Counted from the stretch's first letter, positions 25,033 to 35,112 are shown. The stretch is 64,000 nt of DNA from an uncultured Treponema sp. (GCA_937877515.1 CALFIX010000059.1:1-64000); one strand, 5' to 3'. The notes: generated by a model from the sequence alone, not told the origin. Made by a program: numbers and translations.

Positions 25033-26769
25033 ATGCCAAAATTAAAAGACTGGGATCCAGAGTATTTTTTGCCGGAGTTTAAGGGCAAGCTTTTTAACGG
25101 TGAATATCCGACTTTACCGGAAATGTTCAGGATAAGTGCAACACGATTTCCAGAAAGAGCATGCTTAACGGATTTTGAAGGCCCGAACGGTTCAAAAAAC
25201 ACCCTTACATATTCCCAAAGTCTTGAAAAAATAGAGACACTTGCTCAGTGGATGGCAGAGAACGGACTTAAGCATGGAGACCGTGTCTGCGTGAGTGGAA
25301 AAAACTCTCCTGAGTGGGCAGTAGTTTATCTTGCAACCCTTTTTGCAGGCGGAATAATTTGTCCTCTGGACTACGCGTTAAATGAAACGGAACTTACGAA
25401 TCTTATGAACACCGCAAAGCCTGTGTTCTTATTTATTGATGAAGAAAAGTACACTTACTTTAAGGACGGAAAATTTGATTTTTCTGTTTACTCGTTAAGC
25501 CCAAAATTTAAGGAAACTTACGCCTATAATTTAAAAGCACAAAGTAAAAATGAGGTATCTGAGCCTGAAGAAAAGGAAACAGCTGCCATATTGTTTACAA
25601 GCGGAACAACAGGAAACCCGAAAGGGGTCATGCTGAGTCATTATAATCTTGTTTCAGATGCCTTTGCAGCACAAACCAGAATGATGATTTTTTCAACGGA
25701 TGTGTTTTATGCACTCTTACCGATCCATCACGCCTATACCATGCTTGCCGTGTTTATTGAATCAATCTGCGTAGGTGCCGAAATTGTATTCGGAAAAAGC
25801 CTTGCTGTATCCCGCCTGATGAAAGAATTAAAAGAAGGCTCAATCACTATGCTTTTGGGAGTCCCTCTTCTGTTCAATAAACTCTGTTCTGGAATCTTAA
25901 AAGGCATAAAGGCAAAAGGCCCTGTAGTTTACGGTTTAATGCGCTTTTTAATGCAAGTTTCTTACATCATAAAAAAGATTACGGGAAAAAATCCTGGCCG
26001 ACACATGTTTAAGGCCGTCCTCAAGCAGGCAAACATTTATACAATCAGAATTGCAATCTGTGGAGGAGGTCCGTTAGCACCAAGCGTATTTAAAATCTTC
26101 AACGAACTAGGTATAAATTTTGTTCAGGGATACGGGCTTACAGAAACATCACCTATTTTAACGCTTAACCCTATCGAGCATTTTAAGATTCAAAGCGTAG
26201 GACAGATGTTTACGAAAAATGAAGAAATTAAAATCTTAAATCCAAACGAAGACGGCATAGGTGAAATCTGTGTAAAGGGCTCCATGGTCATGCAGGGCTA
26301 CTACAATATGGAGGAGGAAACAAAAGCCGTATTTACTGAAGACGGATGGTTTAAAACCGGCGACTTGGGATGGCTGGATGACGAAAATTACCTCATGCTT
26401 TCAGGTAGGGCAAAAAATATGATTGTAACCGAAGGCGGTAAAAATGTTTATCCCGAAGAAATTGAAGATGCCTTCCAGCTTGAATACGATATTGAACAGA
26501 TAACCATACAGGGCTACATTGCAAACGCAGAGACAAAGTCAGAAGAACTTGAAGCCTTAGTTTACGCAAGCGATGATCTTTATAAAAAGCTTAACCTTAC
26601 CCGAGAAGATAAGGCTTCAGAAAAAACCATTTATGCGGAAATAGAAAAAATTGTTACAAAGATAAATAAGACTCTTTTACCTTATCAGCGCATTACAAAA
26701 ATTACGCTTCTTGAAAAGCCGCTGGAGATGACAACAACAAAGAAAGTAAAGCGTAACTATAAGAAGTAG
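25033..26769 (+). CDS. Long-chain acyl-CoA synthetase (AMP-forming)
   Basis: 578 residues. AMP-binding motifs: AAILFTSGTTGNPKGVMLSH near residue 190, FVQGYGLTETSPI, GWFKTGDLGWLDDENYLMLS and the C-terminal MTTTKKVKRNYKK with the adenylation Lys. It activates fatty acids to acyl-CoA for lipid assembly or recycling from the host. RBS AGGAGA. The coding sequence looks more G+C-rich than its neighbours (more GCC, CTG and GGA codons), which may hint at separate acquisition. A weak GGCGTA hairpin follows the stop without a T tract. Confidence 0.85.
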   Translation: MPKLKDWDPEYFLPEFKGKLFNGEYPTLPEMFRISATRFPERACLTDFEGPNGSKNTLTYSQSLEKIETLAQWMAENGLKHGDRVCVSGKNSPEWAVVYLATLFAGGIICPLDYALNETELTNLMNTAKPVFLFIDEEKYTYFKDGKFDFSVYSLSPKFKETYAYNLKAQSKNEVSEPEEKETAAILFTSGTTGNPKGVMLSHYNLVSDAFAAQTRMMIFSTDVFYALLPIHHAYTMLAVFIESICVGAEIVFGKSLAVSRLMKELKEGSITMLLGVPLLFNKLCSGILKGIKAKGPVVYGLMRFLMQVSYIIKKITGKNPGRHMFKAVLKQANIYTIRIAICGGGPLAPSVFKIFNELGINFVQGYGLTETSPILTLNPIEHFKIQSVGQMFTKNEEIKILNPNEDGIGEICVKGSMVMQGYYNMEEETKAVFTEDGWFKTGDLGWLDDENYLMLSGRAKNMIVTEGGKNVYPEEIEDAFQLEYDIEQITIQGYIANAETKSEELEALVYASDDLYKKLNLTREDKASEKTIYAEIEKIVTKINKTLLPYQRITKITLLEKPLEMTTTKKVKRNYKK

Positions 26770-26924
26770 GCCTTTACGCCTTGTTTCCAGGGCGTAGGTC
26801 GCTTGCAATTTATTCAACAATAAAATATCCTACTCTATATTATTTTCCATACTAAAGTGTTCTAAATTTTTAACATTTAGAATGCCAAATTTAAAGAGGC
26901 AAATTTATTTTTTAGGAGACAAAA

Positions 26925-27980
26925 TTGAAAAAGATTCTTACAGCTATTGTAACTTTTGCTATTTGTTTAGGCACAGTGTTTACAACTTCTTGTTCTAAGA
27001 AAAACGAGCGAGTTGTTTATCTTTATAACTGGACTTATTACACACCAGAATCTGTTTTACGTAAGTTTGAAAAAGAATACGATTGTAAGGTAAAGCTAGA
27101 CAGCTATTCTACATGCGAAGAAATGTATTCAAAGCTTAGAGCTGGTGCAAAGGGCTATGATATTGTTGTTCCTTCTAACGATTTTGTTTCTATTATGATT
27201 AAGCAGGGAATGCTTAGAGAATTAGATCAGTCTAAGCTTACAAACCGCAACAGAATAAATCCTGCTGTACTAGAAATGGCTTCTGATTACGATCCAGACA
27301 TGAAGTACGCTGTTCCTTATGCACTCAGTGCAACAGGAATCATGGTAAATAAAACAAAGGCTAAAGAAGCTTATGAACGCAATTATAACATTCTTGCAGA
27401 CAAACAGTTTGCAGGCCATGCAACAATGATGGATGACATGCGCGAAGTTTTAGGTGTTGCACTTATTCATCTTGGATACGATATGAACAGTACAAATCTT
27501 GAAGAGCTTCTGCAGGCAACAGAACTTGTAAAAAATAACTGGAAGCCAAATCTTAGTCGATTTGATGCAGAAGGTTTTGGAAAAGCATTTGCATCTGGAG
27601 ATTTCTGGCTTTGTCAGGGATACCCGGAAATTGTTTATGGCGAAGTTGATGAATCTCGCTGGGACGAAATTATAGATTTCTTTATTCCGGAAGAAGGCGG
27701 ACCTGCAACTTTAGACAGTATGTGTATTTTAAAGGACGCTCCTCATTATGAACTTGCAAATGAGCTTATAAACTTTATTCATCGCCCAGAAAATTATGCA
27801 GCGTTTATAGACGAGTTCCGTTATCCATGTGTTGTAAACCCTGATGCACTTGAATTTGTTACTACAAAGCCAATGTACGATGCTTCACAGGCTATGACTT
27901 GTACTTTAAAAGCAGATCTTGGAAAAGATTTAGATAAGTATAATGACTTGTGGCAGACACTGCGTTTTTCTGCAAATTAG
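26925..27980 (+). CDS. potD: Spermidine/putrescine-binding lipoprotein, PotD/F type
   Basis: 351 residues with a TTG start (AGGAGA upstream). Lipobox TTSC at the end of the signal. The mature start RVVYLYNWTYYTPESVLRKF and YDIVVPSNDFVSIMIKQGML are standard for PotD/PotF polyamine-binding proteins, as is AVPYALSATGIMVNK. It would capture polyamine for an ABC importer, but potA, potB and potC are not in the window. It is followed after 3 bases by hslO, in the same direction. Confidence 0.9.
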   Translation: MKKILTAIVTFAICLGTVFTTSCSKKNERVVYLYNWTYYTPESVLRKFEKEYDCKVKLDSYSTCEEMYSKLRAGAKGYDIVVPSNDFVSIMIKQGMLRELDQSKLTNRNRINPAVLEMASDYDPDMKYAVPYALSATGIMVNKTKAKEAYERNYNILADKQFAGHATMMDDMREVLGVALIHLGYDMNSTNLEELLQATELVKNNWKPNLSRFDAEGFGKAFASGDFWLCQGYPEIVYGEVDESRWDEIIDFFIPEEGGPATLDSMCILKDAPHYELANELINFIHRPENYAAFIDEFRYPCVVNPDALEFVTTKPMYDASQAMTCTLKADLGKDLDKYNDLWQTLRFSAN

Positions 27981-27983
27981 ATT

Positions 27984-28949
27984 ATGATAAAAGCACAAAT
28001 AGAAGATTCAGAACTTAATGACCATCTTTCCCATCTTTCAAAAGATGCCATGGCAATTTTTGTCATGGCAGATGGTCGCATTCGTGGAGCTCTTTTTCAT
28101 GGAACTCACTTTGTAAATCAAATGAGAGTACAGCATAAGACTGGTATCTTAGAAACAATGGTTTTAGGACAAGCTAGTCTTTGTGGTGCACTTTTGATTC
28201 CAACAATGAAAGGGCGCGAACATTTAAGTTGGCGTTATGAAGTGGATGGTCCTGCAGAAGGCTTTTCTGTAGAAGCAGATTCTAGTGGTTATGTAAGAAG
28301 TTATCTTTTTACAGATCATATACCGGTAGAAAAGCCTTTGGAAAATTGGAATCTAGCACCTTTTTTAGGCGAAGGCACTATGACTATTTCTACATTAAGG
28401 GAAAATGATAAAGTTCCAGCAAATAGTTCTGTTTCTGTAAATAATAAGAATATTGCTCAAGATTTAGCATGGTACTTTAATCAAAGTGAACAAGTTAACA
28501 CAGCTTTTAACACAGGCATACAAATGGATAAAAAGGGACGTGTTATAGGAGCTGGAGGTTTATTTTTACAAGTGCTTCCTCAGACTGGTGGAACAAAAAA
28601 ACTTGGTTCAAAAATTACAAGTACCGCAGATAAGCAAAGTGATGATGAGCTTTTACGTCGTGTAGAACTTGCATTTAATACGGCTCCATCACTAGGACAG
28701 TGGTTTGCAGAAGGTGGAAACATAGAAGACATAGTTTACGGTTTGTTTCGTGAATTTAAGCCGACAATTGCTTTACACAGAGATGTTCGTTATGACTGCC
28801 CTTGTACAAAAGAGTCTTACATAAATTATATAAAAAATCTTCCTGCATCTGAGTTGCAGGATATAAAAACAAACGGACCTGATCCTTTAGAAATTGTTTG
28901 TCGTAATTGTGGCTCAGTTTATAAAATTGCTCTATCAGAAATTTTTTAA
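27984..28949 (+). CDS. hslO: Redox-regulated chaperone Hsp33
   Basis: 321 residues. N-terminal part (DAMAIFVMADGRIRGALFHG) and the C-terminal redox switch are intact: CPCTKE and, 30 residues on, CRNCGSVYK form the four-Cys zinc site that releases zinc on oxidation. It protects proteins during oxidative unfolding in the cytosol. No ribosome site is visible; the start is 3 bases past the potD stop, so reinitiation is likely. Confidence 0.92.
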   Translation: MIKAQIEDSELNDHLSHLSKDAMAIFVMADGRIRGALFHGTHFVNQMRVQHKTGILETMVLGQASLCGALLIPTMKGREHLSWRYEVDGPAEGFSVEADSSGYVRSYLFTDHIPVEKPLENWNLAPFLGEGTMTISTLRENDKVPANSSVSVNNKNIAQDLAWYFNQSEQVNTAFNTGIQMDKKGRVIGAGGLFLQVLPQTGGTKKLGSKITSTADKQSDDELLRRVELAFNTAPSLGQWFAEGGNIEDIVYGLFREFKPTIALHRDVRYDCPCTKESYINYIKNLPASELQDIKTNGPDPLEIVCRNCGSVYKIALSEIF

Positions 28950-30130
28950 TGACTCGTCATATTAAGACACTGCTCTCCTGTTTTCATTCTTCCTCAAAGC
29001 CTCTTTGCAAAGAAGAAATAAAAAAAACAGGAGAAGCTCTTTTAGCATTACAACGCGGGCTAACAGGAAATAGAACTCTTGCTGGTAATGGTTATATGCA
29101 AGATAAAAATTTCTTAGGCGCCTATCTTTTGTATTATTGGCCGTCTACCTATGTTCAGTTGGAATGGATTCTAAAAAAAATTAGTCGTTCTATGGAATTT
29201 AAACAGTCGGTTTCTGTGTTAGATGTTGGTTCTGGTCCAGGGCCTGCAAGTGCTGCCGTTTGTGATTTTATTAATGAAAAAAATAATAATAGTCATATAG
29301 ATTTAACACTTTTTGATTCAAGTGAGAAAGCTTTAGACTTAGCAAAGAAAATTTTCTTATTAGATTTTAAAAATGTAAATGTTAAAGTAAAAAAGGTAAA
29401 TTTAGAAAATCAAAAAAATGTTTTAGAATCAATAGAAAAAAATAAAAAATACGACGTTATTGTAATGAGTCACGCCTTAAATGAATTGTGGAAAGAAAAA
29501 GATAATGCCGTAAATTTAAGATTTGAGTTTTTAAAAGTACTTTGTGAAAATTTATGTGATGAAGGTATTTTAATTTTAAATGAACCTGCGCTATTAAAAA
29601 CGAGTCGTTCGTTAATTGCATTAAAGGATTTGCTTTGTAAAAAAAAATTTTCTGTCGTTTCACCATGTTGTTTTTTTGAAGAAAATGTTTACTCCTGCCC
29701 TGCCCTATTGTCTGGAGAAAATCAAACTTGTCATGCTGCATTTGAATGGAATCTTACAGAACCAGTTCTTTCGCTTTCTAAGTATGCACATCTTGACCGG
29801 GAGCAAGTAAAGATGAGTTATTTTGTGTTTAGAAAAAATAGAAAACAGGAAATCTGCTCTACATTTAATATAAATTCAGAAAGCTTTCAGGGAGTTGTTG
29901 TAAGTGATGGAATGTTAAATAAAAGTGGTCGTGTTCGTTATTTAATTTGTAACGGTAAAGAACGTATTCCTGTTTCTGCAAAAAAAGATAGCGCTTATGC
30001 ACAGTCTATAAATTTTTTTAAGTTAAAGCGATATGACAAAGTTGAGTTTAAAAATCTTGAGGTAAGAGGGGAAAGTCAAACTAAAGCATTTGGCATAAAA
30101 GAAGGTACGACGCTAAAATTACTTTTCTAG
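28949..30130 (+). CDS. Rsm22-like ribosomal small-subunit methyltransferase
   Basis: 393 residues. 'AYLLYYWPSTYVQLEWILKK' followed by a SAM-binding VLDVGSGPGPASAAV near residue 95, and a Cys cluster SPCCFFEENVYSCPAL with QTCHAAFEW, fit the Rsm22 family (SAM methyltransferase with a Cys-rich, probably Fe-S, site acting on the small ribosomal subunit). The start shares one base with the hslO stop (TAATG). The 3' end overlaps the convergent AraC gene by 12 bases. The Cys-cluster ligands are my reading of the pattern. Confidence 0.75.
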   Translation: MTRHIKTLLSCFHSSSKPLCKEEIKKTGEALLALQRGLTGNRTLAGNGYMQDKNFLGAYLLYYWPSTYVQLEWILKKISRSMEFKQSVSVLDVGSGPGPASAAVCDFINEKNNNSHIDLTLFDSSEKALDLAKKIFLLDFKNVNVKVKKVNLENQKNVLESIEKNKKYDVIVMSHALNELWKEKDNAVNLRFEFLKVLCENLCDEGILILNEPALLKTSRSLIALKDLLCKKKFSVVSPCCFFEENVYSCPALLSGENQTCHAAFEWNLTEPVLSLSKYAHLDREQVKMSYFVFRKNRKQEICSTFNINSESFQGVVVSDGMLNKSGRVRYLICNGKERIPVSAKKDSAYAQSINFFKLKRYDKVEFKNLEVRGESQTKAFGIKEGTTLKLLF

Positions 30131-31129
30131 AGTATTTCCTACTTTTTTTCCTTCAGAAATATCTGCACCAATACTGTTTGCCTGACCATTTTTTATCGGG
30201 TCAAAGTTGCGGTATTTAAGAGGTGTCATTCCTTTATAGCGACGGAATGTTTTTATAAAGTAAGAAAAATCATTAAAGCCACAGTTATAAGCAATATCAG
30301 GCAGCTTATCTTCTGTTTCTCTAAGAAGTGCGCAAGCTTTGTTAATTCTAAACCAGTTAAGGTATTCTATAGGACTTTTTTCTGTCATTTCGCGGAAGAT
30401 GCGGCAGAAATATTTTGGAGAAAGTCCTGCCATGTCTGACATTTGTTGTAGTGTTAAATCCTGATCATAGTTTTTACGTATAAGATTTAAAACCTGCTCA
30501 AGTTGTTCTTCTCGTACTCGTTTATGATTTGGAACAATTTTTCTTTCTGTGTAAAGTTGTTCACGCTGAATAAGTCCAAAAATAATCTGCAAGTACCCGC
30601 AGGTAATCAGTTCAAGTCCAGAGGGATGAGCTTTTATGGTTTGGAAAAGCCTGTCAACGACTTCCATAATTTGTTTGTTCTGAGGTTTAGCTTCTATTTT
30701 ATCATTTAGAATGACGGTGTTAGTTACTATATTATTCAAGAAAATATCAGAAGCAAATCCGTGGCGACGAATCATTTCTATGTCAAAAACAATAGATTCA
30801 TAAAGAGCTTGCCCTTTGTCTTGTGCATCACCATGAACAAGTTTTCCAGGAATTATGCAGATGTCATTTTTTTCCAGGTGCACCTCATGGTCAGTAAGAA
30901 ACAGATTATAAGTTCCAGAAATAACGTGTATAAGTTCAAATTCTTTGTGCCAGTGTAACCACAAGTCATAATATGGATTTACGGTATTACAAAGGTTGTA
31001 CTGGAGAGGATAAACAACAGAGCCGCGTTGCTGGCTTTCCATAACAGGGACTTGTTCTTCTAGAGGAATAAATTTTCTACGTGTTTCCTTCTCAGGATGA
31101 ATTGTAACTGTTTCTAATACTTTCGTCAT
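30119..31129 (-). CDS. AraC-family transcriptional regulator
   Basis: 336 residues. An N-terminal cupin sensor (WLHWHKEFELIHVISGTYNL) and a C-terminal AraC double helix-turn-helix: DLTLQQMSDMAGLSPKYFCR, then LPDIAYNCGFNDFSYFIKTF. It is divergent from the GH31 glucosidase with only 58 bases between starts, and the two promoters interleave, so it probably controls that gene and perhaps the GH13 enzyme, sensing an oligosaccharide. Minus-strand promoter TTGATA-18-TATAAT (31171-31142) ends 12 bases before the ATG. Confidence 0.9.
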   Translation of the reverse strand: MTKVLETVTIHPEKETRRKFIPLEEQVPVMESQQRGSVVYPLQYNLCNTVNPYYDLWLHWHKEFELIHVISGTYNLFLTDHEVHLEKNDICIIPGKLVHGDAQDKGQALYESIVFDIEMIRRHGFASDIFLNNIVTNTVILNDKIEAKPQNKQIMEVVDRLFQTIKAHPSGLELITCGYLQIIFGLIQREQLYTERKIVPNHKRVREEQLEQVLNLIRKNYDQDLTLQQMSDMAGLSPKYFCRIFREMTEKSPIEYLNWFRINKACALLRETEDKLPDIAYNCGFNDFSYFIKTFRRYKGMTPLKYRNFDPIKNGQANSIGADISEGKKVGNTLEK

Positions 31130-31141
31130 ATTTTTACAAGA

Positions 31142-31180
31142 ATTATATCACTATTCAAAATGATTTATCAAGAATATAAT
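31142..31180. promoter_or_regulatory. Interleaved divergent promoters (araC-type gene / GH31)
   Basis: Minus strand: -35 TTGATA at 31171-31166 and -10 TATAAT at 31147-31142. Plus strand: -10 TATAAT at 31175-31180, 7 bases before the GH31 ATG, with a weak -35 region falling between 31150 and 31160. The two polymerases could not bind at once, giving a simple regulatory switch. Confidence 0.5.
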
Positions 31181-31187
31181 TTCATGT

Positions 31188-33230
31188 ATGGTGAAAAAAA
31201 TTTCATTTGGAAAACCAGTCTTTACTGGTGCTGTGGTCGAGGAAATACCTCTGGAAAACTCAAAAGAGCTTGGATATGGACAGATTGTTTCTGAGGAACC
31301 TTTCAAATGGTGCTATACTTTAGAAAAGTCTGACATAGTATACGGCTTAGGAGAGAGCGTTCGTGGCATAAATAAGCGGGGTTATAAGTATGTAAGCTGG
31401 TGTTCGGATGTTCCAAATCAGCATGACAATACTCCAAGTATGTATGGTGCTCATAATTTTGTTATTGTGTTTGGTAAAGAAATATTTGCTTTATTTTTTG
31501 ACACAGCAAGCCGCATTACTTTTGATATTGGTTGGACAGATTACGATACATTTACTGTTACATCAGAAGATACTGGCGTAGATGTTTATGTAATTACTCC
31601 AGAGAATAAAAAAGATACAACTGCACAAAAACTTACTTTTGTCACAAAAGAATTTCGCAATCTTATAGGACAGAGTTATATACCGCCTCTGTGGGCATTT
31701 GGTTACCAGCAGAGTCGCTGGGGGTATCGTACAGAAGAAGATGTACGTAATGTAGTAAAAAAATATAGAGACTTAGGTTTGCCACTAGATTCAGTTTGTC
31801 TTGATATTGACTACATGGAAGAATACAAAGACTTTACTGTAGATAAAGAAAAATTTCCTGATTTTAAAAAGTTAAATGAAGATTTAGCTGCACAGGGAAT
31901 TCATCTTATACCAATCATAGATGCTGGCGTAAAAATAAAAGATGGCTATGACATTTATGAAGAAGGAAAAGCAAACGGTTACTTTGTAACAAAAGAAAAC
32001 GGAGAATTATTTTCTGCAGGTGTATGGCCGGGACGTTCTCATTTTACAGATTTCTTTAACGACAAAGCTCGAGCCTGGTTTGGTGATAAATATAGAATAC
32101 TCACAGAGCAAGGTATAGAAGGCTTCTGGAATGATATGAATGAGCCTGCAATGTTTTATTCTGATGAAAGTTTAAAAGCTGTATTTGAAAAAATAAAAAG
32201 TTATGAAGGAAAGAACTTAGATATAAATTCGTTCTTTTCATTTAGCGACCTCTCTGGAAGTACTTTTAACAGGCAGGATGATTATGAAAGATTTTATCAT
32301 ACTATGCCTCATAAAAAAGCTGATGAAAGTGTAGAGAATGCAAAAAAAATTCAGCATTCAAAAATACATAATCTTTATGGTGCATGGATGACACGTGCAG
32401 CCGGAGAGGGGTTAAAACGTATAAGTCCAGAAAAACGCATGCTTATTTATTCACGAGCAAGTACTATTGGTGCACATCGTTACGGTGGTATATGGCAAGG
32501 TGATAATGCTTCAACATGGGCTCATCTTTTAATGGAAATAAAAATGCTTCCAAGCCTAAATATGTGTGGTTTCCTTTATAATGGAGCTGACATTGGTGGA
32601 TTTGGGGACAGTACAACAAGAGATCTTTTAATGAGGTGGCTTTCGTTAGGAGTTTTTACACCTCTTATGCGAAATCATTCTGCATGGAATACAAGGGAGC
32701 AGGAGTGTTATGCTTTTAAAGATCCTCAGGATTTTAAAAGCATTTTAGATTTGCGCTATGCACTGCTTCCTTATATTTACAGTGAGTTTGTAAAATGTGC
32801 CTGCAACGCAGAACTTTATATTCGGCCCTTAAGTTTTGATTTTGCAGAAGATAAACGCGTTCTTTCAATAGAAGACCAGCTTATGGTTGGCGAAGGAATT
32901 ATGATTGCTCCTGTGTATACACAAAATGCTGCAGGACGTTATGTTTATTTACCAGAGCCTATGACCTTGGTTAGATGGGAAAACAGTAAGCAAACTACAA
33001 AAATGTTAAAGAAGGGTGACCACTTTATAGAAGTCCCAGAAGAAAGTGTGGTGTTCTTTGTTCGTAACAAAAAACTCGTTCCACTTGCAAAACCTGCTCT
33101 CTGTTCTAAAGATGTTTCTTTTGAAAATTTTAGCTTTGTAGGAAATGGAAAAACTTATGAGCTTTATAAAGATGACGGTTATACACGTAATATAAACTTA
33201 GAAAAAGGAATAAAAATCTTAAAAAGATAA
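31188..33230 (+). CDS. GH31 alpha-glucosidase
   Basis: 680 residues, no signal peptide. GH31 landmarks: WAFGYQQSRWGYRTEEDV, LDSVCLDIDYMEEYKDFTVD, nucleophile region GFWNDMNEPAMF, acid/base region YGGIWQGDNASTWAHL and TPLMRNHSAWNTREQE. These are alpha-glucosidase features; the residues expected for a sulfoquinovosidase are not seen. It would split alpha-linked gluco-oligosaccharides in the cytosol, together with the GH13 enzyme on the other side of the shared terminator. The start may be leaderless. Confidence 0.92.
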   Translation: MVKKISFGKPVFTGAVVEEIPLENSKELGYGQIVSEEPFKWCYTLEKSDIVYGLGESVRGINKRGYKYVSWCSDVPNQHDNTPSMYGAHNFVIVFGKEIFALFFDTASRITFDIGWTDYDTFTVTSEDTGVDVYVITPENKKDTTAQKLTFVTKEFRNLIGQSYIPPLWAFGYQQSRWGYRTEEDVRNVVKKYRDLGLPLDSVCLDIDYMEEYKDFTVDKEKFPDFKKLNEDLAAQGIHLIPIIDAGVKIKDGYDIYEEGKANGYFVTKENGELFSAGVWPGRSHFTDFFNDKARAWFGDKYRILTEQGIEGFWNDMNEPAMFYSDESLKAVFEKIKSYEGKNLDINSFFSFSDLSGSTFNRQDDYERFYHTMPHKKADESVENAKKIQHSKIHNLYGAWMTRAAGEGLKRISPEKRMLIYSRASTIGAHRYGGIWQGDNASTWAHLLMEIKMLPSLNMCGFLYNGADIGGFGDSTTRDLLMRWLSLGVFTPLMRNHSAWNTREQECYAFKDPQDFKSILDLRYALLPYIYSEFVKCACNAELYIRPLSFDFAEDKRVLSIEDQLMVGEGIMIAPVYTQNAAGRYVYLPEPMTLVRWENSKQTTKMLKKGDHFIEVPEESVVFFVRNKKLVPLAKPALCSKDVSFENFSFVGNGKTYELYKDDGYTRNINLEKGIKILKR

Positions 33231-33260
33231 AGGCTTCGTGTAAAAACACTACCAGTTAAG

Positions 33261-33320
33261 ACCGAACGAAGAGAGTGACAGAATATATAGCTTTCATCAT
33301 TAAACTTCGTTCGGTTTTTA
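33261..33320. terminator. Bidirectional terminator between GH31 and GH13
   Basis: ACCGAACGAAG (33261-33271) pairs perfectly with CTTCGTTCGGT (33305-33315) over a 33-base loop, with T5 after it on the plus strand. The stem shares the GAACGAA/TTCGTTC word with the dispersed motif. Confidence 0.7.
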
Positions 33321-33321
33321 T

Positions 33322-35100
33322 TTAATCTAAAATTTTAACAACAAAACCGTCTGGTAAGATTTTATTGTCAGCAAAAAGATTGCTTACCAAAATTTTTCCA
33401 TCAGAAAAATCTTCAGGGAGAACATATTCTTCTTCACTAAAGTTTGCTGCAAAAAGAATACGTTCATTATTTGCAGCATCATCTTTTATTAAAAGCATAA
33501 TGCGACTTTTTTCTGAAACCTTATCATTATAAATAAAGTTTATAGAGTTGCATGTAAGGGCAGGGTGTTCTTTTCTTGCTTTTATAAGAGCAGAAAAAAT
33601 ATTAAGTTCTTCCTTGTATTCTCCGTTTTCAATTTCTTTCCATGGCATACATCTGCGACAGTCGGGGTCATGCTTACCCTTTAATAAGACTTCTGTACCA
33701 TAGTAAATGCATGTAGAGCCAGGAATCATAAATAGTAAGGCAAACTCTTGTAATGTGGTATTGCGATTTCCTGTTTTTGTAATTAAGCGAATTGTGTCGT
33801 GGCTATCTAACTGATTTAACAAAACTTTTTCTGTTTGCTCGTAATACATTGTAAGGCAAAGATTAAGTTGTTCCTGGAAATTTTTTACGCTAAGAGATTT
33901 ATCTTCTGCAAAGTCTGTAATTGCAGTACGTAATGGATAATTTATTACAGAGTCAAATTCATCTCCTCGAAGCCAAGGTAATGCATGATTCCAAATTTCT
34001 CCAACAATAAAGAAGTCCGGTTTTAATGCACGCATTGCTCTATGTAAATCTTTACAAAGTTCATGAGAAATTTCATTTGCTACATCAAGGCGTAATGCAT
34101 CTATTCCATAATCTTGAACCCAGTGAGTACAAACGTTTACAACGTATTCTCTTACTTCTGGATTATTTGTATTTAGTTTTGGCATATAATCAGTAAGTGC
34201 AAAAGAAAAGAATTTTCCTTTACTTGCAGCATCAGTTGGATGGTCGGCAAAGTTAAAATCTTTTATCATGTACCAGGAAGCGTACTTTGAGTTTTCTCTA
34301 TTTTTAATAACATCCTGCCATGCAAAAAAATCCCAACCGGAGTGATTAAATACTCCGTCTAACATAACACGCATTCCTTTTTCATGTGCACTCTGAACGA
34401 GTTCTTTCATATCTTCTCGGGTTCCAAATTCCGGATCAATTTGAAGATAATCAGTTGTGTCGTATTTATGCTGTGAGTGAGAAAGATTTACCGGGTTTAA
34501 ATAAAGTCCATTTATGCCTAATTTTTTAAGATAGTCCAGTTTGTCTATAATTCCACGAAGGTTTCCGCCATAGCGTTCTTCATTGCGTACTTCTTTTTCT
34601 GGTCCAGCCCAAGGAAGTAATGTGTGTGGGTCTTGAGGATTTATTCCATGTGCAAAACGGGCAGGAAAAATCTGGTACCAGACAGTTTGTGTTGCCCATT
34701 CAGGAACAGTACAAATATCTGCTTCATTCATCCAAGGAAAAATAAATTGAACATGCTCTTCTGGACTTTTTTCGTTAGCTTCAAAAAAACCATCTTCAAA
34801 AAAATATTTTGTTTCGTTAGCATCAGAAAGTTCAAAATAGTAACGGCATCTTTTAAAAGGTGGCATTATTGTAGTTGACCATATAAAATGACTTTGAGTT
34901 TCATGTTTTTCTACAAGTTCTAGTTTTTGACATCTCCAAGTCCATTTACCGTTTATATTGTCGCTTAAAAATGGGTCGCCCCAAATAATGAAAACTTTTT
35001 GAATATCTTTTCCTGTTTGTAATGAAAGTTTTAAATGATCTTTAGAAAGAGGGTAGCAAAAAGTGTCATAAGCATGATGGCTTACGGATGCGTAATTCAT
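33322..35100 (-). CDS. GH13 neopullulanase/cyclomaltodextrinase-type enzyme
   Basis: About 592 residues. I start at 35100 (MNYASVSHHAYD) because GGAG lies 7 bases upstream; an ATG at 35112 has none. An N-terminal CBM34-like beta domain covers residues 1-120. The barrel follows: WYQIFPARFAHG, GGNLRGIIDKLDYLKKLGIN, MLDGVFNHSG, DALRLDVANEI (nucleophile Asp), VGEIWNH (acid Glu) and LDSHDTIRL. It hydrolyses maltodextrins, cyclodextrins or pullulan in the cytosol and probably supplies the GH31 enzyme. Confidence 0.9.
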   Translation of the reverse strand: MNYASVSHHAYDTFCYPLSKDHLKLSLQTGKDIQKVFIIWGDPFLSDNINGKWTWRCQKLELVEKHETQSHFIWSTTIMPPFKRCRYYFELSDANETKYFFEDGFFEANEKSPEEHVQFIFPWMNEADICTVPEWATQTVWYQIFPARFAHGINPQDPHTLLPWAGPEKEVRNEERYGGNLRGIIDKLDYLKKLGINGLYLNPVNLSHSQHKYDTTDYLQIDPEFGTREDMKELVQSAHEKGMRVMLDGVFNHSGWDFFAWQDVIKNRENSKYASWYMIKDFNFADHPTDAASKGKFFSFALTDYMPKLNTNNPEVREYVVNVCTHWVQDYGIDALRLDVANEISHELCKDLHRAMRALKPDFFIVGEIWNHALPWLRGDEFDSVINYPLRTAITDFAEDKSLSVKNFQEQLNLCLTMYYEQTEKVLLNQLDSHDTIRLITKTGNRNTTLQEFALLFMIPGSTCIYYGTEVLLKGKHDPDCRRCMPWKEIENGEYKEELNIFSALIKARKEHPALTCNSINFIYNDKVSEKSRIMLLIKDDAANNERILFAANFSEEEYVLPEDFSDGKILVSNLFADNKILPDGFVVKILD

Positions 35101-35112
35101 AAATTTCTCCAT

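Noticed and set aside
26769..26797. Hairpin TACGCC...GGCGTA after the acyl-CoA synthetase gene as a terminator
   Set aside because: No T tract follows, so termination is not supported.
31188..33230. GH31 as the missing sulfoquinovosidase of the proposed sulfoglycolysis route
   Set aside because: Its motifs (WAFGYQQSRWGY, LDIDYMEEYKDFTVD, GFWNDMNEPAMF) are those of alpha-glucosidases. It lacks the YihQ-like sulfonate-binding region, has no operator copy, and sits with an AraC regulator and a GH13 enzyme.
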